Source: Gammaproteobacteria bacterium (lineage in GTDB: Bacteria; Pseudomonadota; Gammaproteobacteria; Enterobacterales; Psychrobiaceae). Taken from it: a stretch of 64,000 nucleotides of DNA. The DNA lies in NCBI GenBank assembly GCA_013214945.1, contig JABSRT010000008.1, positions 124,001-188,000 on the forward strand, written 5' to 3'. Position 1 is the stretch's first letter; each line of letters starts with the position of its first letter. A program made the translations under genes and the position numbers. The notes below the pieces were generated by a model that worked only from the letters and a program-made list of their open reading frames with translations, searched no databases and had not been told where the DNA came from. Below are positions 53,949 through 63,982 of the stretch, in pieces.

Positions 53949-55163
53949 ATGGAACAAGCGTTAGTTTTAGATAAATCGATTGCAGTCGATCCCGAGTATC
54001 CCAGTGTTTTAGATAATGACAGCATTGAAGCTGGCTTGCGAGCCGTCGAGCTTACACAGGCGATGGTGCGTTTTCCTTCTATCACTCCTGACGATGCGGG
54101 TTGTTTTGAATATTTACAAACCTTGTTAGAGGGGCTGCATTTTGTGATTGAAGAGGTGACGGTTAATGGGGTAAGAAACTTAATAGCCAAACGAATTTTT
54201 GGACAAGGTAAGCGTTTTGCATTTGCCGGTCACATTGATGTCGTACCGGCTCATCATCAGGAACATTGGAGTGCGGCCCCTTTTGCTGCCGCGATTGTTG
54301 ACGGTAAGTTGATTGGCCGTGGTGTGGTTGATATGAAAGGCGCCATAGGTTGTTTTATTGCCGCACTCGAGTCAGTAAGCGAAAAACTAAACAGTGGTGT
54401 ACTCTATTTTTTATTAACTTGTGATGAAGAGGGCGAGGCCGAGTTCGGTACTCGGGTGATGGTTGATACTTTGAATGAGCGCCATGAACAGCTTGATATG
54501 TGTTTAATTGGTGAGCCAACAGGTAAAGATAAGGTTGGCGACATTATCAAGGTAGGACGTAGAGGGGCAGTATCAGCTCGGGTTTTTTTTACGGGTAAAG
54601 AAGGTCATGTTGCATACCCTCATCAGGCGATCAATGCGGTGCACATTGCGGTAAAATTCTCTGTATTATTAAGTGAATTATCCTGGGATAAAGGCACGGA
54701 AGAAATCCCGGGAACTAGCCTGCAAATAACCTATATTCAGTCCAGTGATTTTTCAGATAATATTGTGCCAGGTGAATGTGAAGTTAGGTTTAATATCAGG
54801 TATAGCCATAAATATTCACAAGGTGATTTAGAAAAGATAGTTGCTCAGCTGTTAGCGAAAATGAATAGCTCTGCGGATGTAACATGGGAACGCCCCTGTA
54901 TTCCTTATCATACTCAGGGCACCGAACTGATCGATATTATCAGCCAAGTGGTGTATGACGAATGTTTGAACTTGCCGCTACAATCTGCCAGCGGCGGCAC
55001 TTCTGATGGACGCTTTATTGCCAATAGCCATACCCAAGTTGTTGAAATGGGTTTAACAAACGGAACTATCCACCAGGTGAATGAGGGAGTTGATTTAACG
55101 GAGTTTTATACCTTAACTCGCTTGTATGAGAAAATAATTTTAAAAATTCATACTGCTGGCTAA
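53949..55163 (+). CDS. dapE: Succinyl-diaminopimelate desuccinylase-like M20 peptidase
   Basis: 404 residues, dizinc M20 enzyme of the lysine/peptidoglycan pathway (succinyl-LL-DAP to LL-DAP). Metal and catalytic residues: HIDVVP, GVVDMKG, the CDEEGEAEFGT glutamates, GEPTG, the dimerisation-domain EGHVAYPHQAINAVH, and the C-terminal SGGTSDGRFI and IHQVNE. These follow E. coli DapE closely. The protein is about 25 residues longer at the N-terminus, and HIDVVPAHHQEHW lacks the usual PG, so it could be a paralogue with shifted specificity. Confidence 0.85.
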   Translation: MEQALVLDKSIAVDPEYPSVLDNDSIEAGLRAVELTQAMVRFPSITPDDAGCFEYLQTLLEGLHFVIEEVTVNGVRNLIAKRIFGQGKRFAFAGHIDVVPAHHQEHWSAAPFAAAIVDGKLIGRGVVDMKGAIGCFIAALESVSEKLNSGVLYFLLTCDEEGEAEFGTRVMVDTLNERHEQLDMCLIGEPTGKDKVGDIIKVGRRGAVSARVFFTGKEGHVAYPHQAINAVHIAVKFSVLLSELSWDKGTEEIPGTSLQITYIQSSDFSDNIVPGECEVRFNIRYSHKYSQGDLEKIVAQLLAKMNSSADVTWERPCIPYHTQGTELIDIISQVVYDECLNLPLQSASGGTSDGRFIANSHTQVVEMGLTNGTIHQVNEGVDLTEFYTLTRLYEKIILKIHTAG

Positions 55164-55366
55164 TATCGTCTTTTAATCATTAGTCCGACCCTAAGAAACC
55201 AAGATGCTTGATTAGTACTGCTAAATCGAATTTTGAATTGTTGTTATAATGATTGCATCGGCGATAATAGCTTATCTATCTCAGCATCAGTAATTGGTAT
55301 TATCAGCCCTAACATACTAATAGGGCTGATAAGTTATAAATGTGACAATTAAACTAAGTTCGATTG

Positions 55367-56776
55367 TTACAAGTTATAATTAAACTGCAACGAGACAACA
55401 TAGGCGTTAATGTTGTAGTCGGCCTGATAATAGTTGTTAAATAAAGCGACGTTTTGCACATTATACTCATTATCATGCACAGACGACTCTTTCATAAACA
55501 TTACGCCGGTCGCAAAATCGATACTCCATGTGTCATTTGCTTGGTAATGACCGCCCACGGTTAACCAAGTGCGGTCATTGGCCGGAATTCGCGCGCTGCG
55601 ATACTTATTGTTAACCGGTGAAAAGTCTTTTGCTATTCCGCTTTTTAAGGTCCAACGTTGATCGAGCTGATAGGTAATACCCAAAGCGAATGCCCAAGAG
55701 TCTTCCCAATATTCTGGAATGTATCCAATGTAACCAGTACTGTTAAGGTTCTGTGCTTGCTCTGTGCTGGCACTAATGCTCGAACCTGTATCCGTAGAAA
55801 TAATGGAAATATCAGTAAACTCGCTCCATTGCGTCCATGTAGTCGTGAACTGGATAGATAACTCAGGGTTTATTTGTTTATCAAGGCTAAATACAATACT
55901 GGCTGGCGTATCAAGGCCCAAGGCCGATTCTTCAGTTTTTAGTGAGGTTACTGACGGTACGCCAGGGCTGTTGTATACCAAACCGGTACTATTGGTCACA
56001 GGAGTGTTGGTAATGGTTGAATCACCTTCAAGCGTGTAACTTACCGCCGAATGATAACTCAAGGCAACAGCTAAACTATCATCAGATTGATAATGGATGC
56101 CAAAGGTATAACTGGGTTGGATATCGCTGCCTGATACTTCATAAAAACTGTCACAGAAGCTATCAAATATAGCATTGGCTTCACACAAGCCACTGTGATC
56201 TTTATATTTACTTAAAGTACCACTGGCAAAGTTCACCCCGATAGCACCGCCTAACGACAACTTATCATTTAACTTCCAACTAACAGCAGGTTGTAGCGTA
56301 ATGACTTTTAATTCAGTTTGCTGAGCAAAATAGCGGCCGACGAAATCATCGTCATATTCACTGCTGGTGGCATAAGGCACTGCAACGGAAAGACCAAAAC
56401 CTAGTGTATCGCTTAGAGGTTGGTAATAATGAAAATGTGGAATGAGAGACACACTGCCCAAATCCTCTTGATAGTCACCAGTAACAGCGGCCCCGTTAGC
56501 ACTGGCCGCACTGGCGTTGGTTAACTCACCGTCTACTGCAATGACATTAAGTCCGACCACATATTGGGCTTGACCTAATTTAATTAAAGCGGCTGGATTA
56601 GTAAAACCAACACTGGCATCAGTGATTTGGGCACCACGACCAGCATAGGCATTACCCATGGCGCTGGTAGATTGTTCAAACAATTTGAAACCAGCCGCAT
56701 TGACGGGGTTAGCCGCTGACATTATTGCTAAAGTGATAAGAGAATACTGTAAAGTCTTTTGCATACATCTACTCAT
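55367..56776 (-). CDS. FadL-family outer-membrane long-chain fatty acid porin
   Basis: About 469 residues with a signal peptide (ITLAIMSAANPVNAA) and a mature protein that starts AGFKLFEQSTSAMGNAYAGR, the N-terminal plug, then the NPA motif in GFTNPAALIK. Alternating beta strands run to a final aromatic residue region (LQFNYNL). This fits the 14-strand FadL barrel, transport of fatty acids or hydrophobic compounds. The start may be ATG 56764 rather than 56776; neither has a strong ribosome-binding site. No fad operon is adjacent. Confidence 0.9.
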   Translation of the reverse strand: MSRCMQKTLQYSLITLAIMSAANPVNAAGFKLFEQSTSAMGNAYAGRGAQITDASVGFTNPAALIKLGQAQYVVGLNVIAVDGELTNASAASANGAAVTGDYQEDLGSVSLIPHFHYYQPLSDTLGFGLSVAVPYATSSEYDDDFVGRYFAQQTELKVITLQPAVSWKLNDKLSLGGAIGVNFASGTLSKYKDHSGLCEANAIFDSFCDSFYEVSGSDIQPSYTFGIHYQSDDSLAVALSYHSAVSYTLEGDSTITNTPVTNSTGLVYNSPGVPSVTSLKTEESALGLDTPASIVFSLDKQINPELSIQFTTTWTQWSEFTDISIISTDTGSSISASTEQAQNLNSTGYIGYIPEYWEDSWAFALGITYQLDQRWTLKSGIAKDFSPVNNKYRSARIPANDRTWLTVGGHYQANDTWSIDFATGVMFMKESSVHDNEYNVQNVALFNNYYQADYNINAYVVSLQFNYNL

Positions 56777-57230
56777 TGGAGTAATTACTCAAGGTGGCAG
56801 AATATAGCGAATCCTTAGGCCAAAGTAAAAACAAATTAAACACTTGTATTAAAAATGTTAAATGTAATCACATATGTGGACCAACATAAGCAGGAATTTG
56901 AATGTAGATTATTGCTGGGGTGTAATCCTACGCTCAATTCTAAACATACTCTGCTGTATAATTATTAGAACAGAAAAGCACAGCACAGCAGTGCTGAGGT
57001 AGTTAACAGAACTATGTATTCTAATCGATAGTCTACACTTTCGAATCCAAGATCTTTGAACCGGATGATTATTTATAAAAAGTGATAATTGGGTCGTATT
57101 TGTTATTATTAAGTTACCAGATCTGACTCATTCTAATTATTTAGGTCCTTATTTACTCTAACGGGATGTAATGTTACTGAGTGATAGCGGTGTTTTTCAA
57201 TGTAGTTATAACGGCTCAAAGGGGAACAAC
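56777..57230. other. Intergenic region upstream of fadL-like and ABC-SBP genes
   Basis: 454 bases between divergent genes, AT-rich. A short direct repeat CAGCACAGCA / CAGCAGTGCTG near 56977-56996 is the only feature of note. It should contain both promoters. Confidence 0.3.
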
Positions 57231-58190
57231 ATGCGATATGTGTTTTTGTTGGTTATATTAGTATTTTCAATATCAACCATTGCTAAGCCGGTTATTATTA
57301 TCCATAGCTACCACGTCGATTTTCCATGGGTTCAGCAATATCGAGCTGGTTTTTTTCAACAGATATCCACTACTGATGTCCTTGAGTATGAGATGGATAC
57401 TAAACGCCAGCCATCTGAAAAGTTTACTGCAATTGCCAAAGGGGCTTGGCAATTCATTAAACAAAATAAACCTGCTGTTGTGGTCTTAGCAGATGACAAT
57501 GCCTTAAGAATGTTAGGGCCGAAACTAATTCGGCATAATATACCGTTAGTCTTCCTCGGCATAAATGAGAACCCACGTCGCTATATTTCACTCTTAGGTG
57601 ATGTCTCGGGAGTACTCGAACGCCCTTTATTAAAACGCTCGGTTGCTATGCTTAAAAAAATTGATTCAAGATATAGAAAGATTAAAATTTTGATGGACAA
57701 GAGTTATACATCTCTGGCAATTCTAGAAACATCGTTAAATAACCGTCGCTCACAACGAATATTAGGCATTGAGGTTGATACAAAAATTGTCGATAGTGCT
57801 CAACAGTGGCGACAAGAAGTATTAAAGAGCAAGGCTCAAGGGTATCAGGCAGTTATTGTTGCTGTATATGCTGCCTTAACAGATAGCACTGGGGCGACAT
57901 TGTCAACGGATAGGTTAAGTGAGTGGTCAAGCAAGTACTCGCCAGTACCGTTATTTGCATTTTGGTCGTTTTCTGTGGCTAAAGGCAAAGCAATTGGCGG
58001 TCTAACTATCAGCGGAAAAGACCAAGGGTCTGAAGCGGCCAAAAAAGTTAATCATTATATTAATCATGGTGAATTCACCAAAATAGTAACCGGAAAACGC
58101 GGCAATTTTCTATTTAGTAAGTACGAACTAAAACGATGGAATATTAAATTGTCAGCTGCGATACGTCAGCAGGCAACGTTTGTAGACTAA
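57231..58190 (+). CDS. Periplasmic ABC-type substrate-binding protein, stand-alone
   Basis: 319 residues from ATG 57231 (AAGGGGAACAAC upstream). Signal peptide (YVFLLVILVFSISTIA) and a periplasmic-binding fold of the PF04392 kind: IIIHSYHVDFPWVQQYRAGF, AVVVLADDNALRML, IPLVFLGIN and GGLTISGKDQGSEA. No permease or ATPase gene is adjacent, so it may act as a sensor module for another protein or with a distant transporter. An earlier in-frame ATG at 57171 would precede the signal sequence by 20 residues and is less likely. Confidence 0.75.
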   Translation: MRYVFLLVILVFSISTIAKPVIIIHSYHVDFPWVQQYRAGFFQQISTTDVLEYEMDTKRQPSEKFTAIAKGAWQFIKQNKPAVVVLADDNALRMLGPKLIRHNIPLVFLGINENPRRYISLLGDVSGVLERPLLKRSVAMLKKIDSRYRKIKILMDKSYTSLAILETSLNNRRSQRILGIEVDTKIVDSAQQWRQEVLKSKAQGYQAVIVAVYAALTDSTGATLSTDRLSEWSSKYSPVPLFAFWSFSVAKGKAIGGLTISGKDQGSEAAKKVNHYINHGEFTKIVTGKRGNFLFSKYELKRWNIKLSAAIRQQATFVD

Positions 58191-58319
58191 TTGGATCATG
58201 ACGCTATTGCTAATGAAAATAATAGTTTAGAAAATTGATCAATGTTAATAGTTTAAACATATTATTTAAATAACAGAGGTATTGGGTAGAAGCTGAGTGT
58301 TGCGCAATCTAATTTTTCC

Positions 58320-58355
58320 ATAGGCTGCGACAACATCCCTGTTGTCGCAGCCTAT
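58320..58355. terminator. Strong 16-bp hairpin after the PEP-CTERM gene
   Basis: ATAGGCTGCGACAACA pairs perfectly with TGTTGTCGCAGCCTAT around TCCC. It lies between two convergent gene ends. It lacks a T-run on either strand, so it is a strong hairpin rather than a classic intrinsic terminator. Confidence 0.65.
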
Positions 58356-58362
58356 ATTGTTA

Positions 58363-59190
58363 CTAAGCCTTGAAGCGGCGAACGCTTAATAACATCATCC
58401 CTAATCCAAACAATGCAATGCTTGTTGGTTCAGGCACCGTGGTTAAACGCTCCGTGGAAATGGTAAAACCAAATGGAATAACATTTGACTGTTGTTCGAC
58501 AGTGGTTAAGCCGATACAACCAGACGCTGCGCCAGCGGCAGCACAAATATTATCATCAAGAATACTCAAAGCATTATCATCGGTGATAAATACATTAACA
58601 AAATAATCTAACTCACCGTCGCTGTCACCCGCGTCATAAGAAAAATTAAAGTTAGGTAAACCACCAATTAATACGAAAATATCATTACAAGGTGTGGGGC
58701 TTGAAGCATCGGCGCAGGTACCACTATTGAGTGTTTCAGCAAATAGAATATCAAAAGCAAATGATTGATCGCCTAACGCTGGATTATTAGGCGAAGCAGG
58801 CTTCAAACCAATTGTTGTTTGCATCGTGGCACCCGTTAAGGATGTGCCGGTAATTGGGTTATTATTATGGGATAGATCAAGCGATGTACCGATAAATGCA
58901 GCGGATGGGGTACCGCCACCATAATAGGTATCAACTTGGCCAGATGCATTGCTATTGTCGATAACTAAGCTGCTTTGGCCTGTTCCTGTGGTCGTCCCCC
59001 ATGCTAGGTTAGTCGCTGAGGTTGTTGCGCCGCCACCGGTAAACGACGAGTTAGTAAATTCACCTACTATATTGTAATCCCACGTGATTACGCCTGCTTG
59101 GGTTGAGGCAGTAGCGACTGCCATTGCTGTACAAAGCAGCATAACTTTGGCGCTTTTGGGTAAAAATGTACTATTTTTGATTAAATTCAT
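58363..59190 (-). CDS. PEP-CTERM protein, THxN family
   Basis: 275 residues. Signal peptide (AKVMLLCTAMAVATASTQA), a beta-rich mature part with a Gly/Thr-rich start and the THxN-like LSHNNNPITG, and the C-terminal sorting signal: VPEPTSIAL, a hydrophobic helix and RRFKA. Exosortase (XrtA/EpsH type) cuts such signals and anchors or exports the protein, often with exopolysaccharide. No exosortase is in the window. NSGTCADASSPTPCNDIF suggests one disulfide. Confidence 0.9.
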   Translation of the reverse strand: MNLIKNSTFLPKSAKVMLLCTAMAVATASTQAGVITWDYNIVGEFTNSSFTGGGATTSATNLAWGTTTGTGQSSLVIDNSNASGQVDTYYGGGTPSAAFIGTSLDLSHNNNPITGTSLTGATMQTTIGLKPASPNNPALGDQSFAFDILFAETLNSGTCADASSPTPCNDIFVLIGGLPNFNFSYDAGDSDGELDYFVNVFITDDNALSILDDNICAAAGAASGCIGLTTVEQQSNVIPFGFTISTERLTTVPEPTSIALFGLGMMLLSVRRFKA

Positions 59191-59505
59191 AATATCTTCC
59201 CTAACTTATGGTTAATGTGTTTGCGCTCAATGACATCTAACTAAAGAACGAATTCAAATATTTTGTAATTTCCATTAAGCATAATTGGGGCCAAGTAATA
59301 ATTACGATAAATTTCAATGTGTTAAGTTTTGAGGTGTTAAGTTTTTTCAGAAAAAATTTAGTAAGTGTAAAAAAAACAGACAGTTTCGCTATCGAATTTA
59401 ACGAAATCCTTTAACGTTAACTTTGTCTGATTTTGGTTTTAAGCTAAAATGTAGCGCATAGATAGCTAATAACTTTGTTTTTAGCGTTAGAGTTTGAGGA
59501 TATTG
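59191..59505. other. Intergenic region between divergent PEP-CTERM and SBP genes
   Basis: 315 AT-rich bases holding both promoters. A repeated TGTTAAGTTTT / GGTGTTAAGTTTTTTC (about 59318-59347) is a short direct repeat. Nothing else seen. Confidence 0.35.
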
Positions 59506-60183
59506 ATGAGTAAATTTGTTGCGTTAATTTGTCTGTTATGCAGTTTTTTCGTTAAGGCGCAAACTTTTGTTATTAATAGTGCGGTGATTGAGAGCCATCA
59601 GACGCCTAAGTCAAAATACGCTCAATTAATGTTGAAAGAGGCTTTTCATTCGCTCAACATTGACGTTGAATTTCGCTATCGACCAGACAAACGTTCGATT
59701 GTTGAAACTAATAATGGTCATGCTGATGGAGAGTTTGCGCGAATAGCTACTATTGTTGACGACTACCCTAATTTGGTTGTGGTTCCAGAATCACTTGCAC
59801 AAATGGATATCGTTGCGTTCACAGCGCAACCTAGCATTAATCTTGCGGGTTATAAAATCGAGCAGCATAATTATAGCATTGGTTACTTGTCTGGCTGGAA
59901 GAACCTAACGGACATATTAGTTAACTATCCTAATAAGAAAGCGATTGGTGAATATAAAACGTTGTTTAGACTGTTGGCACGTCAGCGGATCGATGTCTTA
60001 TTATTTACCAAAAATGCAGGAGAACAAATACTTGATGCAATGGCTCCTTTACCCTATCAACGTTCGCCGGTGTTGTTTACCTATCCTGTTTATTTAGTGA
60101 TTCACAAAAAACATGTAGATTTAGTACCCCAGTTAGCAACTAGTTTACGGCGACTTAAACTTAAATATTCTACTAACAGATGA
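59506..60183 (+). CDS. Small periplasmic substrate-binding-domain protein
   Basis: 225 residues from ATG 59506, six bases after GAGG (TTG 59494 is possible but weaker). Signal peptide (FVALICLLCSFFVKA) and a type II periplasmic-binding fold like SBP_bac_3: VINSAVIESHQTPKSKYA, a central RRPDKRSIV-like RYRPDKRSIVETNNG, and FTYPVYLVIHKKH. It is short for the family. No transporter is adjacent. Ligand unknown. Confidence 0.7.
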   Translation: MSKFVALICLLCSFFVKAQTFVINSAVIESHQTPKSKYAQLMLKEAFHSLNIDVEFRYRPDKRSIVETNNGHADGEFARIATIVDDYPNLVVVPESLAQMDIVAFTAQPSINLAGYKIEQHNYSIGYLSGWKNLTDILVNYPNKKAIGEYKTLFRLLARQRIDVLLFTKNAGEQILDAMAPLPYQRSPVLFTYPVYLVIHKKHVDLVPQLATSLRRLKLKYSTNR

Positions 60184-60567
60184 CTAAGCTAGCCTGAACG
60201 AATGTTGTTTTGGTCCCTTGGACGTTACTTATAACAATTTAAAATAGATTATTTCCGCACTGTTATTCTATTTTTTTTGTGATCAGACCAGATCAAAAAA
60301 CACTTAACACTTATTGATTATTTCACTTGCTATTTCTCGATTTTCCTAAGGTAAACTCAGCTCTGTGTTGTATATTTTAAAAAATATTAAGCCGAATAAT
60401 CCATTCCATTTTTAATTTAGTACGACATAGTAGAACTCTAAATTTAGTCGTTTTGTTCTATATTTTTGATGCCAAATAGAACATGGCTCACTTTCGATTT
60501 TCATTTCCTGCCTTGTTTTATATTTAGCCTACCCTTAATGCGATAATTATAATATTGGAGATTTACA
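60184..60567. other. Promoter region of the second DAACS symporter
   Basis: 384 bases. A dyad TGATC-N6-GATCA at 60280-60295, flanked by T8 and A6 runs, could be an operator; its spacing fits neither CRP nor FNR exactly. Nothing else identified. Confidence 0.4.
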
Positions 60568-61866
60568 ATGAGTTTGACAGTGAAAGTTCTTATAGGAATG
60601 GCGCTCGGTATTGTCGTAGGTTTAGGCATTAATTTAACGGGGCTAAATGCAGAAGGCGGTTTTATTGATGAGTTTGTCGTCAATGGTCTGTTTCATGTTA
60701 TTGGGAAAATGTTTGTTAATGCACTGAAAATGTTGGTTGTACCGTTGGTTTTATTTTCGCTGATTGGTGGTGTGTGCGGAATTGGCGATATAAAACTGCT
60801 AGGGCGTATTGGCAGCCGCTCATTCGGCTTGTACATGTTAACTACAGCTATTGCTATTGCAACTGCGATTGTCATTGCCGCAGGATTAGGCATCGGCAAA
60901 GGCATGAATGCTACAACGACAGCAGAATTTACGGGTAAAGATTCACCGCCACTGACCCAGGTATTAATCGATATCATTCCGACCAACCCAATTGATGCAA
61001 TGTCACAAGGTGAAATGTTATCAATTATCTTCTTTGCGATTATGTTCGGCTGTAGTTTGCTGATGGTCGGAAAAAAAGGAGCTGGAGTTATTAGCTTTAT
61101 TGAAACACTTAATGATGTAATGATGAAGATGGTTAGCATCATCATGTTAATGTCACCGATTGCTGTTTTTTGTCTAATAGCCAAGGCAATGGCAAATTTA
61201 GGCATGGATCTACTGTTCCAGCTAGTTAGTTACGTGCTGGTATTAATCGGTGCTTTGTTGTTCCATTTATTTGTGACGCTGCAAGTCGTGCTAAAAGGCT
61301 TTTCGGGCTTGAGCCCGGCTATTTTCTTAAAGAAAATTCGTAATGCTCAGGTATTTGCTTTTAGTACATCAAGCTCAAATGCGACTATTCCAGTGACACT
61401 GCGTACGGTTACTGAAAGAATGGGCGTTGATAATTCGGTTGCATCATTTACGGTTCCTTTTGGGGCCACCATAAATATGGACGGTACCGCGATAATGCAG
61501 GGCGTTGCGACGGTATTTATTGCCAACGTTTATAATGTTGAGCTTGGCGTTGCTGGTTACCTTACGGTCATAATGATGTCGGTTCTTGCTTCAATTGGTA
61601 CTGCTGGCGTACCTGGCGTAGGTCTGATTATGTTGTCGATGGTCTTTGCACAAGTGGGGTTACCCATGGAAGGCATTGGTCTTATTCTAGGGGTTGACCG
61701 TTTGCTCGATATGGTTAGAACTGCGGTTAATGTTTCTGGCGATGCTGTCGTATCAACAATCGTAGCAAAAACTGAAGGAAAATTAGACCTTGATGTTTTC
61801 AACGATCCTAGTGCCGGCACTGTCGATAGTAGTGAGCCTATACTCGTAAAACCAACACCTGCATAA
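60568..61866 (+). CDS. Dicarboxylate/amino acid:cation symporter (DAACS), canonical motif
   Basis: 432 residues. All hallmarks of the GltP/DctA family: HP1 FSTSSSNATIPVTLRTV, TM7 GATINMDGTA with the sodium-binding Asp, and HP2 SIGTAGVPGVGL. Compared with the paralogue at 18318-19604, the ion site is normal here, so sodium- or proton-coupled uptake of C4 acids or acidic amino acids is expected. GGAG seven bases before the ATG. A near-perfect terminator follows. Confidence 0.92.
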   Translation: MSLTVKVLIGMALGIVVGLGINLTGLNAEGGFIDEFVVNGLFHVIGKMFVNALKMLVVPLVLFSLIGGVCGIGDIKLLGRIGSRSFGLYMLTTAIAIATAIVIAAGLGIGKGMNATTTAEFTGKDSPPLTQVLIDIIPTNPIDAMSQGEMLSIIFFAIMFGCSLLMVGKKGAGVISFIETLNDVMMKMVSIIMLMSPIAVFCLIAKAMANLGMDLLFQLVSYVLVLIGALLFHLFVTLQVVLKGFSGLSPAIFLKKIRNAQVFAFSTSSSNATIPVTLRTVTERMGVDNSVASFTVPFGATINMDGTAIMQGVATVFIANVYNVELGVAGYLTVIMMSVLASIGTAGVPGVGLIMLSMVFAQVGLPMEGIGLILGVDRLLDMVRTAVNVSGDAVVSTIVAKTEGKLDLDVFNDPSAGTVDSSEPILVKPTPA

Positions 61867-61896
61867 TTAATGTAGGTTTGAACTACGCTTTAAAAT

Positions 61897-61932
61897 AAAA
61901 TGAAGGAACTCGCATGCGAGTCCCTTCATTTT
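61897..61932. terminator. Terminator after the second DAACS gene
   Basis: AAAATGAAGG-A-ACTCG pairs with CGAGT-C-CCTTCATTTT around CATG (15 pairs, one internal mismatch), with A/T runs on both sides. Confidence 0.9.
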
Positions 61933-62160
61933 ATTCATCGTGATAAACACGGCAGCTAACTTCATACCGAGCATGCTAAAATCAAAGTTGATAGGTGTAT
62001 AACTGAGACTGTAGAGGTCTATTACGTCACGTTAAATTTGGGGTTGTTTCGTTATTTTTTGTGCTGCCGGTAACGGCCAAACTTTTGTGCTAAATAATAT
62101 TGTGAGCAGCTACACCTGATGCTAAAGTTTGTTGATTAAACAACAATAAATTAGAGATTA

Positions 62161-62559
62161 ATGACATCGAATAATCAAGGAAATCAATTTAAGCCCAACG
62201 GCACAGGTCCACTGCGGATTATTAAGGCCTTTCGTTGTTCGATGTTAGGATTTAAAGCTTGTTATCAACATGAATCGGCGTTTAGGCAAGAGTTATTGCT
62301 TTGTGCTGGATTGCTGCCTTTTAGTTTTATCATTAGTACGACGTTAACGATGTGGACGGTCTTAATAGTGAGTATGTTGTTTTTGTTGTTTGCTGAAGTC
62401 ATAAACTCAGCGATTGAGGCGTTAGCCGATCAAATATCGACAGATCATCATGAATTAATTGGTCGCGCGAAAGACTTGGGTTCGCTAGCCGTGCTGCTAG
62501 CGATGACTATTTTAATCTTAGTATGGGCTAACGCGGCTTATCAATTTATTGTGGCTTAG
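62161..62559 (+). CDS. dgkA: Diacylglycerol kinase
   Basis: 132 residues, integral membrane enzyme that recycles diacylglycerol to phosphatidate. Three TM helices and the active-site surface are visible: RIIKAFRCSMLGFKACYQHESAFRQE begins the family motif (given in part), LFAEVINSAIEALAD carries the catalytic Glu and Asn, and RAKDLGSLAVLLAM follows. Size fits E. coli DgkA (122). It starts after a 228-base gap from the terminator and has GAGATTA before the ATG. Confidence 0.95.
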   Translation: MTSNNQGNQFKPNGTGPLRIIKAFRCSMLGFKACYQHESAFRQELLLCAGLLPFSFIISTTLTMWTVLIVSMLFLLFAEVINSAIEALADQISTDHHELIGRAKDLGSLAVLLAMTILILVWANAAYQFIVA

Positions 62560-62668
62560 GTCCACGAGTAGGGCCTAAGCCGCAATCGTGGCGAAACCAT
62601 TTAAGGCCCGCTACTATTGGGTGCTAACCTGCCAGCGTTTCTCATAGTCAATACTGTTATTTGAGCTG

Positions 62669-63982
62669 TTAGTGGTACTTACTCGCAAGGTAATCAAACA
62701 CAGCTCTAATGGCAAAAGCTTCGCCACCAATTGGTCTGCCAGGTAAATGACGGACATTAAATGCCATAATGTCGAAGTGGAGCCAGTCGGTCTCTGGTTG
62801 AACAAACTCTTGTAAATAAAGCGCCGCGGTAATTGCTCCGCCAAAAGGCCCAGAGGCACAATTGGTTATATCTGCAATTTGGCTATTGAGTAAATTACGG
62901 TACGGCTGATAGATAGGCATGCGCCACACTGGGTCATTTATTTTAGCGCCAGCTTGGGTAATGTCAGCGGCTATTTGATCGTTAGTAGAGAAGAAGCCGG
63001 GTAGTTCAGTGCCTAATGCAACTCGCATTGCACCGGTTAATGTTGCAAAATCAATTAACAAATCAGGGTTGTCATTTTCAGCTTCGCTCAGCGCATCACA
63101 CAATACCAAGCGACCTTCGGCATCGGTATTGTCAATTTCAACGGTGATGCCTTTGCGAGTGGTAATCACGTCGCCAGGTCGTAGGGCATTACTTGATACC
63201 GCATTTTCGACCGCAGGAATTAATACCCGTAAATTAATTGGTAACTGATGTGACATGATTAATTGTGCTAGGCCTAAAACATGAGCCGAGCCCCCCATAT
63301 CTTTTTTCATGTTACGCATGCCAGCTGCAGGTTTTAAGTCGAGCCCACCGCTGTCAAAGCATACACCTTTACCGACTAAAGTGACTTTCGGGTGATTTTT
63401 GTTACCCCAAGTAAGATCAATTAATCGTGGCTGATGCGCACTGGCACGGCCCACAGCATGAATCGTTGGATAATTTTGTTGTAGTAAATCATCACCAATA
63501 ATTTGTGTTAACGACCCGTTAAATTGCTGCGCTAAGTCGCTAGCGACCTGTGCTAAGTGTTCGGGCATCATATCGGCAGCCGGTGTATTAACGAGATCTC
63601 GCACCAACGCGGTGGCCTGCGCGTACCTTATTGCTTTATCAACAATGGCTTGATCTGGTACCGATAATGAAGGTAAGTCATTGCTCTTGTTGGTGTAGCG
63701 ATTAAACTGATAGCTACCACTTAACCAAGAAAAACACACTGCATCTAAATACTTGGCGTGTGTTTGCAATGCATATTGACCAACAGGCAGCAGATTAATT
63801 AATTGTCCACAGCTAAAGTAATGCTCGAGATCTGCACTGACAAAAAGGGCTTGTGATAGCTCTCCTTGATTGCTGGGAATGAGTGATAAACCATCACCCG
63901 TGAAATTGGTTTGTTGCAACCAGGTTTTTAGCTGGTCAGTTTGTTGTGCTAACCACTGATCAAACTGGGATATATCTAACAC
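62669..63982 (-). CDS. M17 leucyl aminopeptidase family protein
   Basis: About 437 residues, dizinc exopeptidase that removes N-terminal residues. The C-terminal catalytic domain holds GKGVCFDSGGLDLKPA (Lys and Asp ligands), DMGGSAHVLGLA, and the family signature NTDAEGRLVLCDAL, followed by IDFATLTGAMRVALG. The N-terminal domain is shorter and unlike PepA, so it is a PepB-like or marine-type M17 enzyme. The first codon I can use is GTG 63982, but there is no ribosome-binding site and the frame (PLIVLDIS) stays open to the window edge, so the true start may lie outside. Confidence 0.92.
   Translation of the reverse strand: MLDISQFDQWLAQQTDQLKTWLQQTNFTGDGLSLIPSNQGELSQALFVSADLEHYFSCGQLINLLPVGQYALQTHAKYLDAVCFSWLSGSYQFNRYTNKSNDLPSLSVPDQAIVDKAIRYAQATALVRDLVNTPAADMMPEHLAQVASDLAQQFNGSLTQIIGDDLLQQNYPTIHAVGRASAHQPRLIDLTWGNKNHPKVTLVGKGVCFDSGGLDLKPAAGMRNMKKDMGGSAHVLGLAQLIMSHQLPINLRVLIPAVENAVSSNALRPGDVITTRKGITVEIDNTDAEGRLVLCDALSEAENDNPDLLIDFATLTGAMRVALGTELPGFFSTNDQIAADITQAGAKINDPVWRMPIYQPYRNLLNSQIADITNCASGPFGGAITAALYLQEFVQPETDWLHFDIMAFNVRHLPGRPIGGEAFAIRAVFDYLASKYH

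Noticed and set aside
60693..61205. 170-residue ORF opposite the second DAACS gene
   Set aside because: Shadow of a hydrophobic membrane protein; no start signal.
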